From: Actinoplanes sp. N902-109
Lineage (GTDB): Bacteria > Actinomycetota > Actinomycetes > Mycobacteriales > Micromonosporaceae
Direction of reading: 5' to 3'
Assembly (NCBI RefSeq): GCF_000389965.1
Contig: NC_021191.1
Coordinates: 1,179,501-1,243,500 of the forward strand
DNA length: 64,000 nucleotides
In this document: positions 50,276-58,797 of the stretch, one piece after another
How positions within the stretch are numbered: the first letter of the stretch is position 1
Layout of the letters: each line of letters opens with the position of its first letter
Translations under genes and position numbers: made by a program
Notes under the pieces: generated by a model
Seen by the model: the letters and a program-made list of their open reading frames with translations, nothing else
What the model was told of the DNA's origin: nothing
Database searches by the model: none

Positions 50276-50349
50276 ATCGCCGTAGCTCAGACGGTGAGAG
50301 CGCCGCCCTGATAAGGCGGAGGTCGCTGGTTCGAGTCCAGCCGGCGATA
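50276..50349 (+). tRNA. tRNA-Ile(GAT)
   Basis: Acceptor ATCGCCG/CGGCGAT, A73. D-stem GCTC/GAGC, anticodon stem CCGCC/GGCGG with loop CTGATAA (anticodon GAT), T-arm GCTGG-TTCGAGT-CCAGC. Regular except for the A1-U72 start and no encoded CCA. Confidence 0.9.
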
Positions 50350-50359
50350 CGACAGTCAT

Positions 50360-50433
50360 TCCGGCGTCGCCCAATCGGCAGGGCAACGCACTGTTCATGC
50401 GTACAGGTGAAGGTTCGAGTCCTTCCGCCGGAG
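50360..50433 (+). tRNA. tRNA-Asn(GTT)
   Basis: Acceptor TCCGGCG/CGCCGGA with G73, as in asparagine tRNA. D-stem GCCC/GGGC, anticodon stem ACGCA/TGCGT with loop CTGTTCA (anticodon GTT), T-arm GAAGG-TTCGAGT-CCTTC. The variable loop is six bases. No CCA. Confidence 0.85.
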
Positions 50434-50620
50434 CTTGGTCCCGCAGGGCGCAACGCCCGGGGCCACTTGCGCGTCGTGGACGGCGGCACGTCCAGCGGTC
50501 CGTAAAACGCCGCCTTCGGGCATACCTGGGTCGGCACCAGGGACGCGCGCCATCATTACCGATATGTCCGGCATCATGCTGAGGATCGTCCGGCGCCCGG
50601 CGAGGCGTGCCGGGCGACAC

Positions 50621-50691
50621 GATCGCATGCCCGAGTGGTGAGGGAACCGCCTGCAAAGCGGTCTACGCCGGTTCGAATCCGGCTGCGGTCT
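50621..50691 (+). tRNA. tRNA-Cys(GCA)
   Basis: Acceptor GATCGCA/TGCGGTC (one wobble) with U73, as in cysteine tRNA. Three-pair D-stem CCC/GGG, anticodon stem ACCGC/GCGGT with loop CTGCAAA (anticodon GCA), four-base variable loop, T-arm GCCGG-TTCGAAT-CCGGC. It lies 187 bp after the Asn gene and closes the array. No CCA. I found no T-loop signature in the intervening 187 bp. Confidence 0.85.
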
Positions 50692-50745
50692 CATCGATCC
50701 GCAGGTGTCATCCGCTGCGCACGTCAGTTTCATCCCCCGCGCCCG

Positions 50746-50845
50746 GTTGTCTCGCGGCGCGCCCTGTCGTCTCGCGGCATGGCCGGTTGTCTCGTGGCGC
50801 GCCTGGTCGTCTCGTGGCGCGGCCGGTTGTCTCGCGGCGCGGCGC
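50746..50845. repeat. 20-bp tandem repeat, 5 copies
   Basis: Units of form gttgtctcgcggcgcggccg repeat at exact 20-bp steps (50746, 50766, 50786, 50806, 50826), alternating gttgt and gtcgt at their start. They lie between the tRNA array and purK. No ORF is credible. Confidence 0.85.
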
Positions 50846-50988
50846 TGCGGCAGGCGAGTTGCGCCGTGTCCGGGTCGCGGTGATTCGCCCGCGCAAGCGT
50901 GATCGCGCACCGGCTGCAGTGCCTGCTTTGTGAAGCGCCTTACCTCGGCATTCGTCGGCCGTCGGCCGGTCGATAGGCTGTTGGCGCC

Positions 50989-52167
50989 ATGGATAACCGA
51001 ACCGGCCTCCCTGTTGTCGGCATGGTGGGTGGCGGGCAGTTGGCCCGGATGACTCACCAGGCCGCCATTGCCCTCGGCCAGTCGTTGCGCGTGCTCTCCG
51101 AGAAGCCCGACGACAGTGCCGCCCTTGTCGCCGCCGATGTGCGGATCGGGACGCACACCGATCTGGCCGCGCTGCGTGAGTTTGCGAAGGGGTGCGATGC
51201 GGTCACGTTCGACCATGAGCATGTGCCCAATGAGCACATCGCCGCGCTGGCCGACGAGGGTGTGAAGATCTACCCCGGTGCCGAGGCACTGGTGTTTGCG
51301 CAGGACAAGCAGCGCATGCGCGAACGGCTGGCGGCTCTCGGCGCGCCGGTCCCGCTGTGGCGCCCGGTCAGCACGGTGACCGACATTTCCGACTTTGCCG
51401 CTGAAGTTGCCGCTGCCCGGGGTGGCACCGGGTGGCCGGTCGTCGCGAAGGCTGTCCGTGGCGGCTACGACGGCCGTGGCGTCTGGATGCTCGACGATGC
51501 CGCTGCCGCCGAGGAGTTGGTGGCCAGCGGCACGCCGCTGATCGTCGAGGAGCGCGTGGCGTTGCGTCGCGAGCTGGCCGCGCTCGTCGCCCGCTCGCCA
51601 TTCGGCCAGGTCGCGGCGTACCCGGTGGTCGAGACCGTGCAGCAGAACGGCATCTGCGTGCAGGTCCTGGCGCCGGCACCGGAGCTGCCGGAGGAACGCG
51701 CCGTCGAGGCGCAGCAGTTGGCAATCGATCTGGCCAATGCGCTCGGCGTGGTTGGTCTGCTGGCCGTCGAGCTGTTCGAGACCGACGCCGGCATCCTGGT
51801 CAACGAGCTGGCGATGCGGCCGCACAACTCCGGGCACTGGACCATCGAGGGCGCCCGGACCTCCCAGTTCGAGCAGCATCTGCGGGCCGTCCTCGACTAC
51901 CCGATGGGCGAGACGTCCCTGGCCGCGCCGGCTGTGGTCATGGCCAATGTGCTGGGCGGCGAACCCGGTGGCATGTCGATCGACGAGCGGCTGCACCACC
52001 TGTTCGCTGCGGACCCCGGTGCCCGCGTCCACCTGTATGGCAAGCAGGTGCGTCCCGGCCGCAAGATCGGGCACGTCACGGTGCTGGGTGACGACATGAC
52101 CTCCGTACGGGAAAGAGCGGCACGCGCCGCACGATGGCTGCAGGACGGCCGGGAGGAAGGCAACTGA
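50989..52167 (+). CDS. purK: N5-carboxyaminoimidazole ribonucleotide synthase
   Basis: This is a 392-residue ATP-grasp enzyme of purine synthesis that carboxylates AIR with bicarbonate and ATP. The N-terminal PVVGMVGGGQLARMTHQAAI is the PurK signature. The ATP-grasp domain has WPVVAKAVRGGYDGRGVWML and the Mg-binding LVNELAMRPHNSGHWTIEGA. The stop overlaps the purE start by one base (TGATG), so the two are coupled. The promoter is in the 140 bp after the 20-bp repeat, but I could not resolve it. Confidence 0.96.
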   Translation: MDNRTGLPVVGMVGGGQLARMTHQAAIALGQSLRVLSEKPDDSAALVAADVRIGTHTDLAALREFAKGCDAVTFDHEHVPNEHIAALADEGVKIYPGAEALVFAQDKQRMRERLAALGAPVPLWRPVSTVTDISDFAAEVAAARGGTGWPVVAKAVRGGYDGRGVWMLDDAAAAEELVASGTPLIVEERVALRRELAALVARSPFGQVAAYPVVETVQQNGICVQVLAPAPELPEERAVEAQQLAIDLANALGVVGLLAVELFETDAGILVNELAMRPHNSGHWTIEGARTSQFEQHLRAVLDYPMGETSLAAPAVVMANVLGGEPGGMSIDERLHHLFAADPGARVHLYGKQVRPGRKIGHVTVLGDDMTSVRERAARAARWLQDGREEGN

Positions 52168-52664
52168 TGGCACCGGTCGTCGGCGTGATCATGGGCAGCG
52201 ACTCGGACTGGTCCACGATGGAAGCGGCAGCCCTCGCGCTCGCCGAGTTCGAGGTGCCGTTCGAGGTGGGCGTCGTCTCCGCGCACCGCACAGTCAAGAA
52301 GATGGTCGACTACGCCACCTCGGCCGCCGACCGCGGTCTCAAGGTGATCATCACCGGGGCCGGCGGAGCCGCGCACCTGCCCGGCATGGTCGCCGCGATG
52401 ACGCCGCTGCCGGTGATCGGGGTGCCGGTGCCGCTCAAGCACCTCGACGGCATGGACTCGCTGCTGTCCATCGTGCAGATGCCGGCCGGTGTGCCGGTGG
52501 CGACCGTGTCGATCGGCGGGGCTCGCAACGCCGGCCTGCTAGCAGTGCGCATGCTGGCCGCGTCCGACCCCGTCTTGCTGAAGAAGATGCAGGCATTCCA
52601 GGCCAATCTGGAAGAAGTCGTCGCCCAGAAGGATGAGGCTCTGCGCCAGCGGCTGATGTCGTGA
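52167..52664 (+). CDS. purE: N5-carboxyaminoimidazole ribonucleotide mutase
   Basis: This 165-residue enzyme moves the carboxylate of N5-CAIR to give CAIR, the step after PurK. Conserved segments are VGVIMGSDSDWSTMEAAALA, VVSAHRTVKKMVDYA (catalytic His), ITGAGGAAHLPGMVAAMTPL and PVIGVPVPLKHLDGMDSLLS. Length is typical of class I PurE. ATG 52167 shares a base with the purK stop, and its own 3' end overlaps the NTF2-like gene by 4 bp. Confidence 0.97.
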   Translation: MAPVVGVIMGSDSDWSTMEAAALALAEFEVPFEVGVVSAHRTVKKMVDYATSAADRGLKVIITGAGGAAHLPGMVAAMTPLPVIGVPVPLKHLDGMDSLLSIVQMPAGVPVATVSIGGARNAGLLAVRMLAASDPVLLKKMQAFQANLEEVVAQKDEALRQRLMS

Positions 52665-53068
52665 CCATCCCCGAGATCTACGACCGGCTGCTTACCGCCT
52701 GGAACGACGGCGATGCCGCACGGGCCGCCGCGCTGTTCGCCCCCGACGGCCTCATGGTCGACTTCGACGGCAGCCAAGCAGTCGGAGCCGACATCGCAGC
52801 ACGACCAGGCATCCCCGACGGCGCCCGACATGTCGCTAAAATCCGGGCGGTGCGCGGGAATGTGCTGCACGCGATCACCGGCGTAGTGCCCGCCGGCGGC
52901 TTCGACGTGGATCCGGCGCTCAACGCCGTGCAAACAGTGGTGGTGCAGGACGGGCTGATCGTGCTCTTCCAGAGCACCCCGGCGCGCTACAAGGGACGCC
53001 CCGACCTGGCGGCATCGCACAACGCCGAGTTGATGCCCGCGCTCCTGACCGGCGAGATCTTCGCCTGA
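52661..53068 (+). CDS. NTF2-like/SnoaL family protein
   Basis: This 135-residue protein has the cone-shaped NTF2 fold pattern: helices PEIYDRLLTAWNDGDAARAA, then LFAPDGLMVDFDGSQAVGAD and beta strands to the end. Such SgcJ/SnoaL-like domains act as small enzymes or binding modules; no catalytic set can be assigned. GTG 52661 overlaps purE by 4 bp, so it is the third gene of the purKE operon, although a link to purines is not established. Confidence 0.85.
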   Translation: MTIPEIYDRLLTAWNDGDAARAAALFAPDGLMVDFDGSQAVGADIAARPGIPDGARHVAKIRAVRGNVLHAITGVVPAGGFDVDPALNAVQTVVVQDGLIVLFQSTPARYKGRPDLAASHNAELMPALLTGEIFA

Positions 53069-53089
53069 CCCAGCGTGGCCAACGGCTGC

Positions 53090-53330
53090 CAGCCGGCGAG
53101 CCCTCAGCCCGCACGGCGTCAGCCCGCATGGCACGGCGGTCAGCCCGCACGGCGTCAGCCCGCACGGCACGGCGCCAGACTGCACGGCACGGCGCCAGAT
53201 CGCACGGCGCCAGATCGCACGCGCCAGATCGCACGGCGCGAGACCGCACGGCGCGAGACCGCACGGCGCCAGACCGCACGGCGCCAGACCGCACGGCGCC
53301 AGACCGCATGGCGCCAGACCGCCCGCTGCC
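53090..53330. repeat. 15-bp tandem repeat, about 15 copies
   Basis: The unit gcacggcgccagacc repeats between the NTF2-like gene and the large membrane protein, at first with interruptions (53090-53200), then nearly perfectly (53200-53325). Since 15 is five codons, all frames read as pentapeptide-like repeats (for example CGLAP on the minus strand), but no start or ribosome binding site supports a protein. Confidence 0.85.
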
Positions 53331-53439
53331 CAGGCCGGGCCGGGCGCACTGAGCCAGCGGCCTTCACATAAGGCAAGCCACCGGCCTGAGAGCCGCTCAC
53401 GCCGGATCCGGGTCTCGGTTGAGTGAGACCCGGCAGCGC

Positions 53440-56400
53440 TCAGCGCATGCGGACCAGCGCACCCTTGAGCCGCTCCTGGGTGCGGCGCCGGTTCTCGTTG
53501 GTCGCGCCGAGGAAGAGCAGCACGACGCCCACCGGCACCAGCACCAGCCACGGACCCACCAGCGTCATTGCGAAGTGGATCGTCGCGATGGCCGTCACGG
53601 CCGCGCCGACCACCACCGGGGCTTGCTGCTGGAGGCGCGATCCGACGATCAGGGTAGCCACCGCTCCCAGCAGCAACAGCAGTTCGCGCACGTCGCCGGC
53701 GTCGGTGGCGATCACCAGGCCGGTTGTCGGCACGAAGGCCGCGAGCAGGGCCGGCCCGTACGCCGCCCAGCTGCTCAGGTCGGGGCGCTGGCGGGCCTCG
53801 AGGACGCCGACCAGCAGCGCGAGCGCGGCGAACGGCAGGGTGTAGGCCTCCGGCAGGGCCACGTCCGCCAGGGCGACGAACAACCAGATGCCGATGATCT
53901 CGAAGCCGACCGCCAGCCAGAACAGGTTGCGGCGCTGGGTCGGGGAGCGATCCGGGCGGGTCGCCGCGAGGCCCAGCACCGCGCCCCAGGCGGCCAGCAG
54001 CGCGGCCAGGTGCGGCGGCGAGTTGTACGCGAGCGCACCGGCGAGCAGGGCCGAAGCGTAGCCGCTCCATTCGACGGTGGTGGCTTCGAGGCGATATTCG
54101 GGCAGGCCCAGCCGCGGCAGCGTGGCTTCCAGGGTGAGCAGGACCGCGCCGACCGCCAGCACCCCGAACGCCGCCCACTGCGGGCTGAGTCCCGCGACGA
54201 GCGCGATGGTCAGCACGAAGCACTGGCCCATCACGGCGGCGAAGACCCAGCCGAGCACCCGGGCTTGCCGGCTGCGGCCGACAAGCGCGGCGACCAGGCC
54301 GACGGCGGTGGCCATGCCGAGTTCGAAGAGGGTGAGCCGCTGGGTGGCGAGGCTGCCGGCCAGGCCGGCGCCGCCGGCGAGCAGACCGATGATGAACACG
54401 ATGGTACGGGTGGTGTGCAGCATCGACGCGCGGCTGCGCACCGGCGGTGGGGTGAGGGCCAGGCCCAGCATCGAGATGGTGAAGACCACCGACGCGGCCG
54501 TGGTGGCGGCCGGCCACGAGGCGCCCAGGGCGATTGGCGCGATGAGCAGCGTGACCGCCAGCCCGGGCAGGATCACCGGTACGGCTTCGGCGGGCTTGCC
54601 GCCGAAGCCGAGAGCGGCCAGTGCCGCCGCCACGGTCAGCAGCACGGCCGCCAGCACGCTGGTGCCGTCGACGCTGCCGGACGCCGGGTTGGTGAGCGCC
54701 TCGACCGGGCCGTCCCACACCGCGCTGAGCTGCTGCAACGGGTCGACCAGGGCGGCGCGCAGAGCCGGGGCGATGGAGATCAGCGCGAGCACGGTCGGCA
54801 GTGCGGCCACCCACACCGCGCCGGTGGCGGGGTCGACCTGCCAGCGGCCACGCAGGCTCAGTGGGCGAATTCGGCGGATTCGCCCGTACCGGGTGGTGAG
54901 GAGTTCGTCGCGCTGTTCCGTCGCAGCGGCGGACACGGTCAAACCGGGCGCCGGCACGGATCCGCGCAGCAGTTCTGCGATAACGCCGATCAGTGCCGCG
55001 GCTGCCGCGTAGAGCGCGGTGGGGTAGTCGCTGGGAATGGACGCCAGTGCCGTGACCGTGGCACCCCCGACCAGGCCGGCGGTGGCCCATGGCAGGTACT
55101 GCGGCACCCAGCGGGCCACGACGGCGAGCAGTGCCAGCATCAGGCTGGACCCGGCGATCGCGGCGATGAGCACGATTTGCGCGGACCGCCCCTGGTCGGC
55201 TTCGATCGCGGCGAGCACCCCGGGCGCGGCGATCAGGGCGCCCATGGTGGCGGCGCCGCCGATCTGGGCGCGGTGCCGGGGCATGCCGGTGTCGTCGACG
55301 GAGAACGCCGTGCCCTCCTCGGCCTCGGCGCGTTCGAGGAACCGTTGCCGGGCGTCGGGCGTCAGATCGGCCCGGGCGGTCCAGGCGACCAGCGCGCCGA
55401 TCAGCACGATCATGCCCAGTGCGATGGCTGTCGACCACGGCCGCACCAGGCTTGCACCGGCGGCGTGCAGCAGGACCACGGCGGCCACCGCGGCCCGGGC
55501 GAGAGCGTCGCGCGGGTCGGTGGCGGCCACCGCGGTCATTCCGTACGCAAGACCGACCGCGCACCCGATCAGCAGGGGTGACCACCAGGGCAGCCCGAAT
55601 GCGGCCGGAGCGCCGATCGTGGCGAGCGCGACGGCTGCGGCGCTGATGTCGTACTTCCAGGGCCGGGGCAGGGCCAGTGCCGCCGCGATGGCGATGATCG
55701 CCAGCGCGACGGGTGCCTGCCAGGCGCCCGCCGGCACGTCCCCGGGGACGGCACTCACATCCGACGCCCAGATCGGACCGGGGGCGGCGATGATGCGGAA
55801 GCCCAGCACGACGGCCTGCCAGGCCGCGATGAACCCGACGATGGCACCGGCCGCGGCGAGTCCCCGGACCGGTCCGCGCCGCCAGTCCTCGGGCAGCGCC
55901 CGCACGCCGAAACCGACGATGAGCACCACGACCGCGGCGACGGCCAGCGGTGCCTCGGGGAAGGCAAGGGCGGCAACCCGGGCCAAAGCACCACAGATCG
56001 CTACGGTGGCCGCGGCAGCGGCGATGTCCGGGCCGTCCAGCATCCGGTCCGCGCGTCGCCCGTTGTCCAGCGACTTGGCGAAGAAGAGCAGCAGCGCGGC
56101 GCCCAGCAGCAGCGCACCGACCCAGATGTCTGGTGCGGTGGCACCCGGGGCGAACAGGGCGGCCATCGCGAGGGCGACCGCGCCCAGGCCGGCGCCGACC
56201 GTCATGGGCAGGCTGACCTCGCGCCGGGCGACCTGGAAGACCGCGGCGTAGGTGAGCGTGCCGGCGACGGCGAGGAAGCCGAGCGCCAGCGCGGGCACCG
56301 TGACGGCCTCGGTGGGCGGCGGGCCTCCGCCCGGGTCGTTGACCGCGAGCACGGCAGTGACCACGGCACCCGGGATGGCCAGCGCGGCAGCCCCGGCGGC

Positions 56401-58659
56401 CCAGTCGCCGACCAGCCAGGCGTACAGGCGAACCGGGATCTGCCTGGCAGCGACCGCGATCATCACGCCCGCACCGGCCAGAGCGGTCAGCACGGCAGCG
56501 GTGAGCCACGACGCGCTGAGCGCGGCACCCGCACCGAAGAGCCCGACCACCCCGGCGGCCGCGACGTGCGTGACGGCCACCCGTTTCGTCGGGGCCAGCA
56601 GCCCGGTGCCGCCGATCGCGATCGCCGCCAGCACCAGCGGCCAGGGCGCCTGCGACCAGGGCAGGGCAAGCGATGAAGGCACGGACAAAGCGGTCAGGGC
56701 GCCGCCGATGACCGCGCCTTCCCGGCGGTACTCGGCCGGCAGCGCCAAGGCGGCAGCCACAGTCAGCAGCAGGGCGCTGAGCGCGAGCATCCACCCCGAG
56801 TCGCCCGCGGCCTCCGCGATGCGGCCCGCGTACGCCGCGGTGTCCGCATGCCACACCGGGCGAGCCGCCTGGACCGGTGCAAAAGCCGCACGCAGCGCGT
56901 CGATGGCGACGAAGAGCCCGATGACCACCAGCGCGGCGGCGGAGGCATACTGCGGGCCTCGGCGGACCTCATCCGGGAGCAGGCGAACGATGGCGCCGGT
57001 GAGCGCGACAGCGGCAGCGGCGGCGGCAATCGTCCAGGCCGGGGTGGCCACGTTCGCGATGCGGGCGAAGACGACGATCACCGCGAGGGTGAGCACCGCC
57101 CCGGCGATGTTGCTGGCCAGAATGTGATCGACCATGCGGGCCGCGGCGGCGGCGGTCACCGCGGCCAGGATGAGGATCACGCCCGAGCGCAGCGCGTCCG
57201 GCACGGTGTCGGCGCCGATCAGGGCGGCAGTGCCGTAGAGCAGCGCGCCGGCCGCGGCGATCAGCAGCAGGCCGTACGTCATCTGCCGCAGCCAGCCGGC
57301 CGACGGCGGCCTGACCGGCGGCGCCAACGGCACCGACCCGGCCGCGGGCGCACCAGCCGGGCGGGGGCCGGGGAAGATCCGGGTCGGCAACCAGCGCCAG
57401 CGGCGCCGGCCGGTCAGCCCATCGATGATCAGATCGGGCTCTTCCGGCTGGGTCTCCGGCCGCTCGGGTGCCTCGCCCGATTCGTACGCACCCGGGTCGG
57501 CCGGGTCGGCACGCCGCTCGAAATCGCGCTCCCCGATCGTGCGGGCATCGGCCTCGGCCGGCGACTCCCGGTCGGCGGCCACCGGGCGGCCCACCGGCCA
57601 GCGCGGCAGCAGCCGGCCCTGGCGGATGACCGTGGTGAGCAGCAACAGGTCGATCACGGCCACGGCGGTCAGCGCGCCCGCCCAGCCCGCCGGGCTCTCC
57701 ACGATCGGGTACGCGAGCAGCGGCGGCACCGGCTGAACGGCCACGACGGTGGCGTAGCGCGGCACGGCGAGGCGGGTGGCGCCCGCGTACACGAAGCTGG
57801 CCGCCGCCGTGATCAGCAAGGTGAACCCGAGGAACACCGGCGACGGCATCGACGAGCCGCCGAACACCGGGCTGCTGTGCAGGGCGAAGAGCGTCATCGG
57901 CAGCAGGACCAGCCCGACCGCGGCCAGCGTCTCACCGGTCGAGGTGAGCCCGCGGCGCGCGATCGCCGGTGCGGCGGCCAGGGCGATCCCCGTGAAGATC
58001 GCCAGGATCAGGGCTCGGCTGAAGGCGTTGGTGGCCGCTCCCGCGAAGACCACCGCGGCGACACCCAGCACCAAAGCGCTGAGACCGAGCAAAATGTTCT
58101 GCACCGACTGCGACGAGGTCTCCGGCGCGTGCGGCGGATGCTCGGGCGGCAGCGGCGCAACCCGCGGGCGGCGGGGCGGCGGCGGTTCCTCGGTCGGCGG
58201 CGGGTCGTCCACGAGCACGGTGACCCCGTCGGTCGCGGCACCGGCCGGTCCCGGACCGGTGTACGGCGCACCGGGCGGCGCCCACGAAGGCGGACCCTGA
58301 GGTGGGGCAGTCGCAGTCGTGCTCGCGGTAGCCGCGGTCGCTGTCGAGGCAGCCGGTCCTGCGGGCGGCGGGCCTGCAGGCGGCGGTCCTGCGGGCGGCG
58401 GTCCGCCGGGCGTACCCCCGCCGGTTTCCGGTGGGCGCCGCCGCACCCGCCGCGGCGACTTCGCCGCAGCCGAGCGTTTCCGCTGCTGGTTCGCGTGCGC
58501 CAAGATGTCCCGCTGGAACTGCGCGGCCTGGATCTTGCTGGCGATGTTGGTGCGTTCCTTCGCCGCCGTCATGTCCTGGATCTTCAGCTCCGCGATGGAT
58601 GCGTCGATCCGGGCCAGTTCCTCGTCGTAGCTATCGTCCGGCTTGCGTGCCTGCGCCAC
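53440..58659 (-). CDS. Very large polytopic membrane protein, SCO7613 C-terminal-domain type
   Basis: This is a 1739-residue protein. The N-terminus (about 1-65) is a helical, charged coiled-coil-like segment (DSYDEELARIDASIAELKIQ). A Pro/Gly/Ala-rich linker (about 70-170) follows, and the rest has dozens of membrane helices broken by short loops and one larger hydrophilic loop near residues 390-460. The layout resembles actinobacterial proteins named after SCO7613, with unknown function. GTG 58659 has a strong agggag ribosome binding site at six bases. It is a lone gene. Confidence 0.88.
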   Translation of the reverse strand: MAQARKPDDSYDEELARIDASIAELKIQDMTAAKERTNIASKIQAAQFQRDILAHANQQRKRSAAAKSPRRVRRRPPETGGGTPGGPPPAGPPPAGPPPAGPAASTATAATASTTATAPPQGPPSWAPPGAPYTGPGPAGAATDGVTVLVDDPPPTEEPPPPRRPRVAPLPPEHPPHAPETSSQSVQNILLGLSALVLGVAAVVFAGAATNAFSRALILAIFTGIALAAAPAIARRGLTSTGETLAAVGLVLLPMTLFALHSSPVFGGSSMPSPVFLGFTLLITAAASFVYAGATRLAVPRYATVVAVQPVPPLLAYPIVESPAGWAGALTAVAVIDLLLLTTVIRQGRLLPRWPVGRPVAADRESPAEADARTIGERDFERRADPADPGAYESGEAPERPETQPEEPDLIIDGLTGRRRWRWLPTRIFPGPRPAGAPAAGSVPLAPPVRPPSAGWLRQMTYGLLLIAAAGALLYGTAALIGADTVPDALRSGVILILAAVTAAAAARMVDHILASNIAGAVLTLAVIVVFARIANVATPAWTIAAAAAAVALTGAIVRLLPDEVRRGPQYASAAALVVIGLFVAIDALRAAFAPVQAARPVWHADTAAYAGRIAEAAGDSGWMLALSALLLTVAAALALPAEYRREGAVIGGALTALSVPSSLALPWSQAPWPLVLAAIAIGGTGLLAPTKRVAVTHVAAAGVVGLFGAGAALSASWLTAAVLTALAGAGVMIAVAARQIPVRLYAWLVGDWAAGAAALAIPGAVVTAVLAVNDPGGGPPPTEAVTVPALALGFLAVAGTLTYAAVFQVARREVSLPMTVGAGLGAVALAMAALFAPGATAPDIWVGALLLGAALLLFFAKSLDNGRRADRMLDGPDIAAAAATVAICGALARVAALAFPEAPLAVAAVVVLIVGFGVRALPEDWRRGPVRGLAAAGAIVGFIAAWQAVVLGFRIIAAPGPIWASDVSAVPGDVPAGAWQAPVALAIIAIAAALALPRPWKYDISAAAVALATIGAPAAFGLPWWSPLLIGCAVGLAYGMTAVAATDPRDALARAAVAAVVLLHAAGASLVRPWSTAIALGMIVLIGALVAWTARADLTPDARQRFLERAEAEEGTAFSVDDTGMPRHRAQIGGAATMGALIAAPGVLAAIEADQGRSAQIVLIAAIAGSSLMLALLAVVARWVPQYLPWATAGLVGGATVTALASIPSDYPTALYAAAAALIGVIAELLRGSVPAPGLTVSAAATEQRDELLTTRYGRIRRIRPLSLRGRWQVDPATGAVWVAALPTVLALISIAPALRAALVDPLQQLSAVWDGPVEALTNPASGSVDGTSVLAAVLLTVAAALAALGFGGKPAEAVPVILPGLAVTLLIAPIALGASWPAATTAASVVFTISMLGLALTPPPVRSRASMLHTTRTIVFIIGLLAGGAGLAGSLATQRLTLFELGMATAVGLVAALVGRSRQARVLGWVFAAVMGQCFVLTIALVAGLSPQWAAFGVLAVGAVLLTLEATLPRLGLPEYRLEATTVEWSGYASALLAGALAYNSPPHLAALLAAWGAVLGLAATRPDRSPTQRRNLFWLAVGFEIIGIWLFVALADVALPEAYTLPFAALALLVGVLEARQRPDLSSWAAYGPALLAAFVPTTGLVIATDAGDVRELLLLLGAVATLIVGSRLQQQAPVVVGAAVTAIATIHFAMTLVGPWLVLVPVGVVLLFLGATNENRRRTQERLKGALVRMR

Positions 58660-58746
58660 GGCACTCCCTTCGACCCCGCCTACCGGAGGTGCATGCCCAT
58701 CCGACACCTCATTAGAACAGTCCCAACCGGGTCGAGATAATGGGAA

Positions 58747-58777
58747 ACGGCCGCGAACCCGACAGGTTCACGGCCGT
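58747..58777 (-). terminator. Terminator downstream of UDP-glucose dehydrogenase gene
   Basis: A 13-bp inverted repeat, 58747-58759 with 58765-58777, contains one position that is G-U on the minus-strand RNA but C-A on the plus strand, so it works as minus-strand RNA. It is followed there by TTTCCCATT. Confidence 0.7.
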
Positions 58778-58797
58778 GGCCGTAAATCGGTCAGTCG

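Noticed and set aside
50434..50620. A further degenerate tRNA between the Asn and Cys genes
   Set aside because: No T-loop (GTTCGA-like) signature or matching acceptor arms could be found on either strand.
49652..50656. Long minus-strand ORFs over the tRNA array, with AGLEPATSALSG-like peptides
   Set aside because: These are the well-known false translations of tRNA genes read antisense; each segment coincides with a tRNA, and no start signals exist.
53419..55581. A 720-codon plus-strand ORF rich in Gln, His and Gly
   Set aside because: Antisense of a GC-rich membrane protein gene; composition is that of codon-complement noise and no domain is seen.
52310..56854. A 1514-codon minus-strand open frame
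   Set aside because: It is an out-of-frame shadow of the 1739-residue membrane protein gene and purE antisense, rich in Arg/Gly/Ala; the membrane protein frame has a proper ribosome binding site and hydrophobic pattern.
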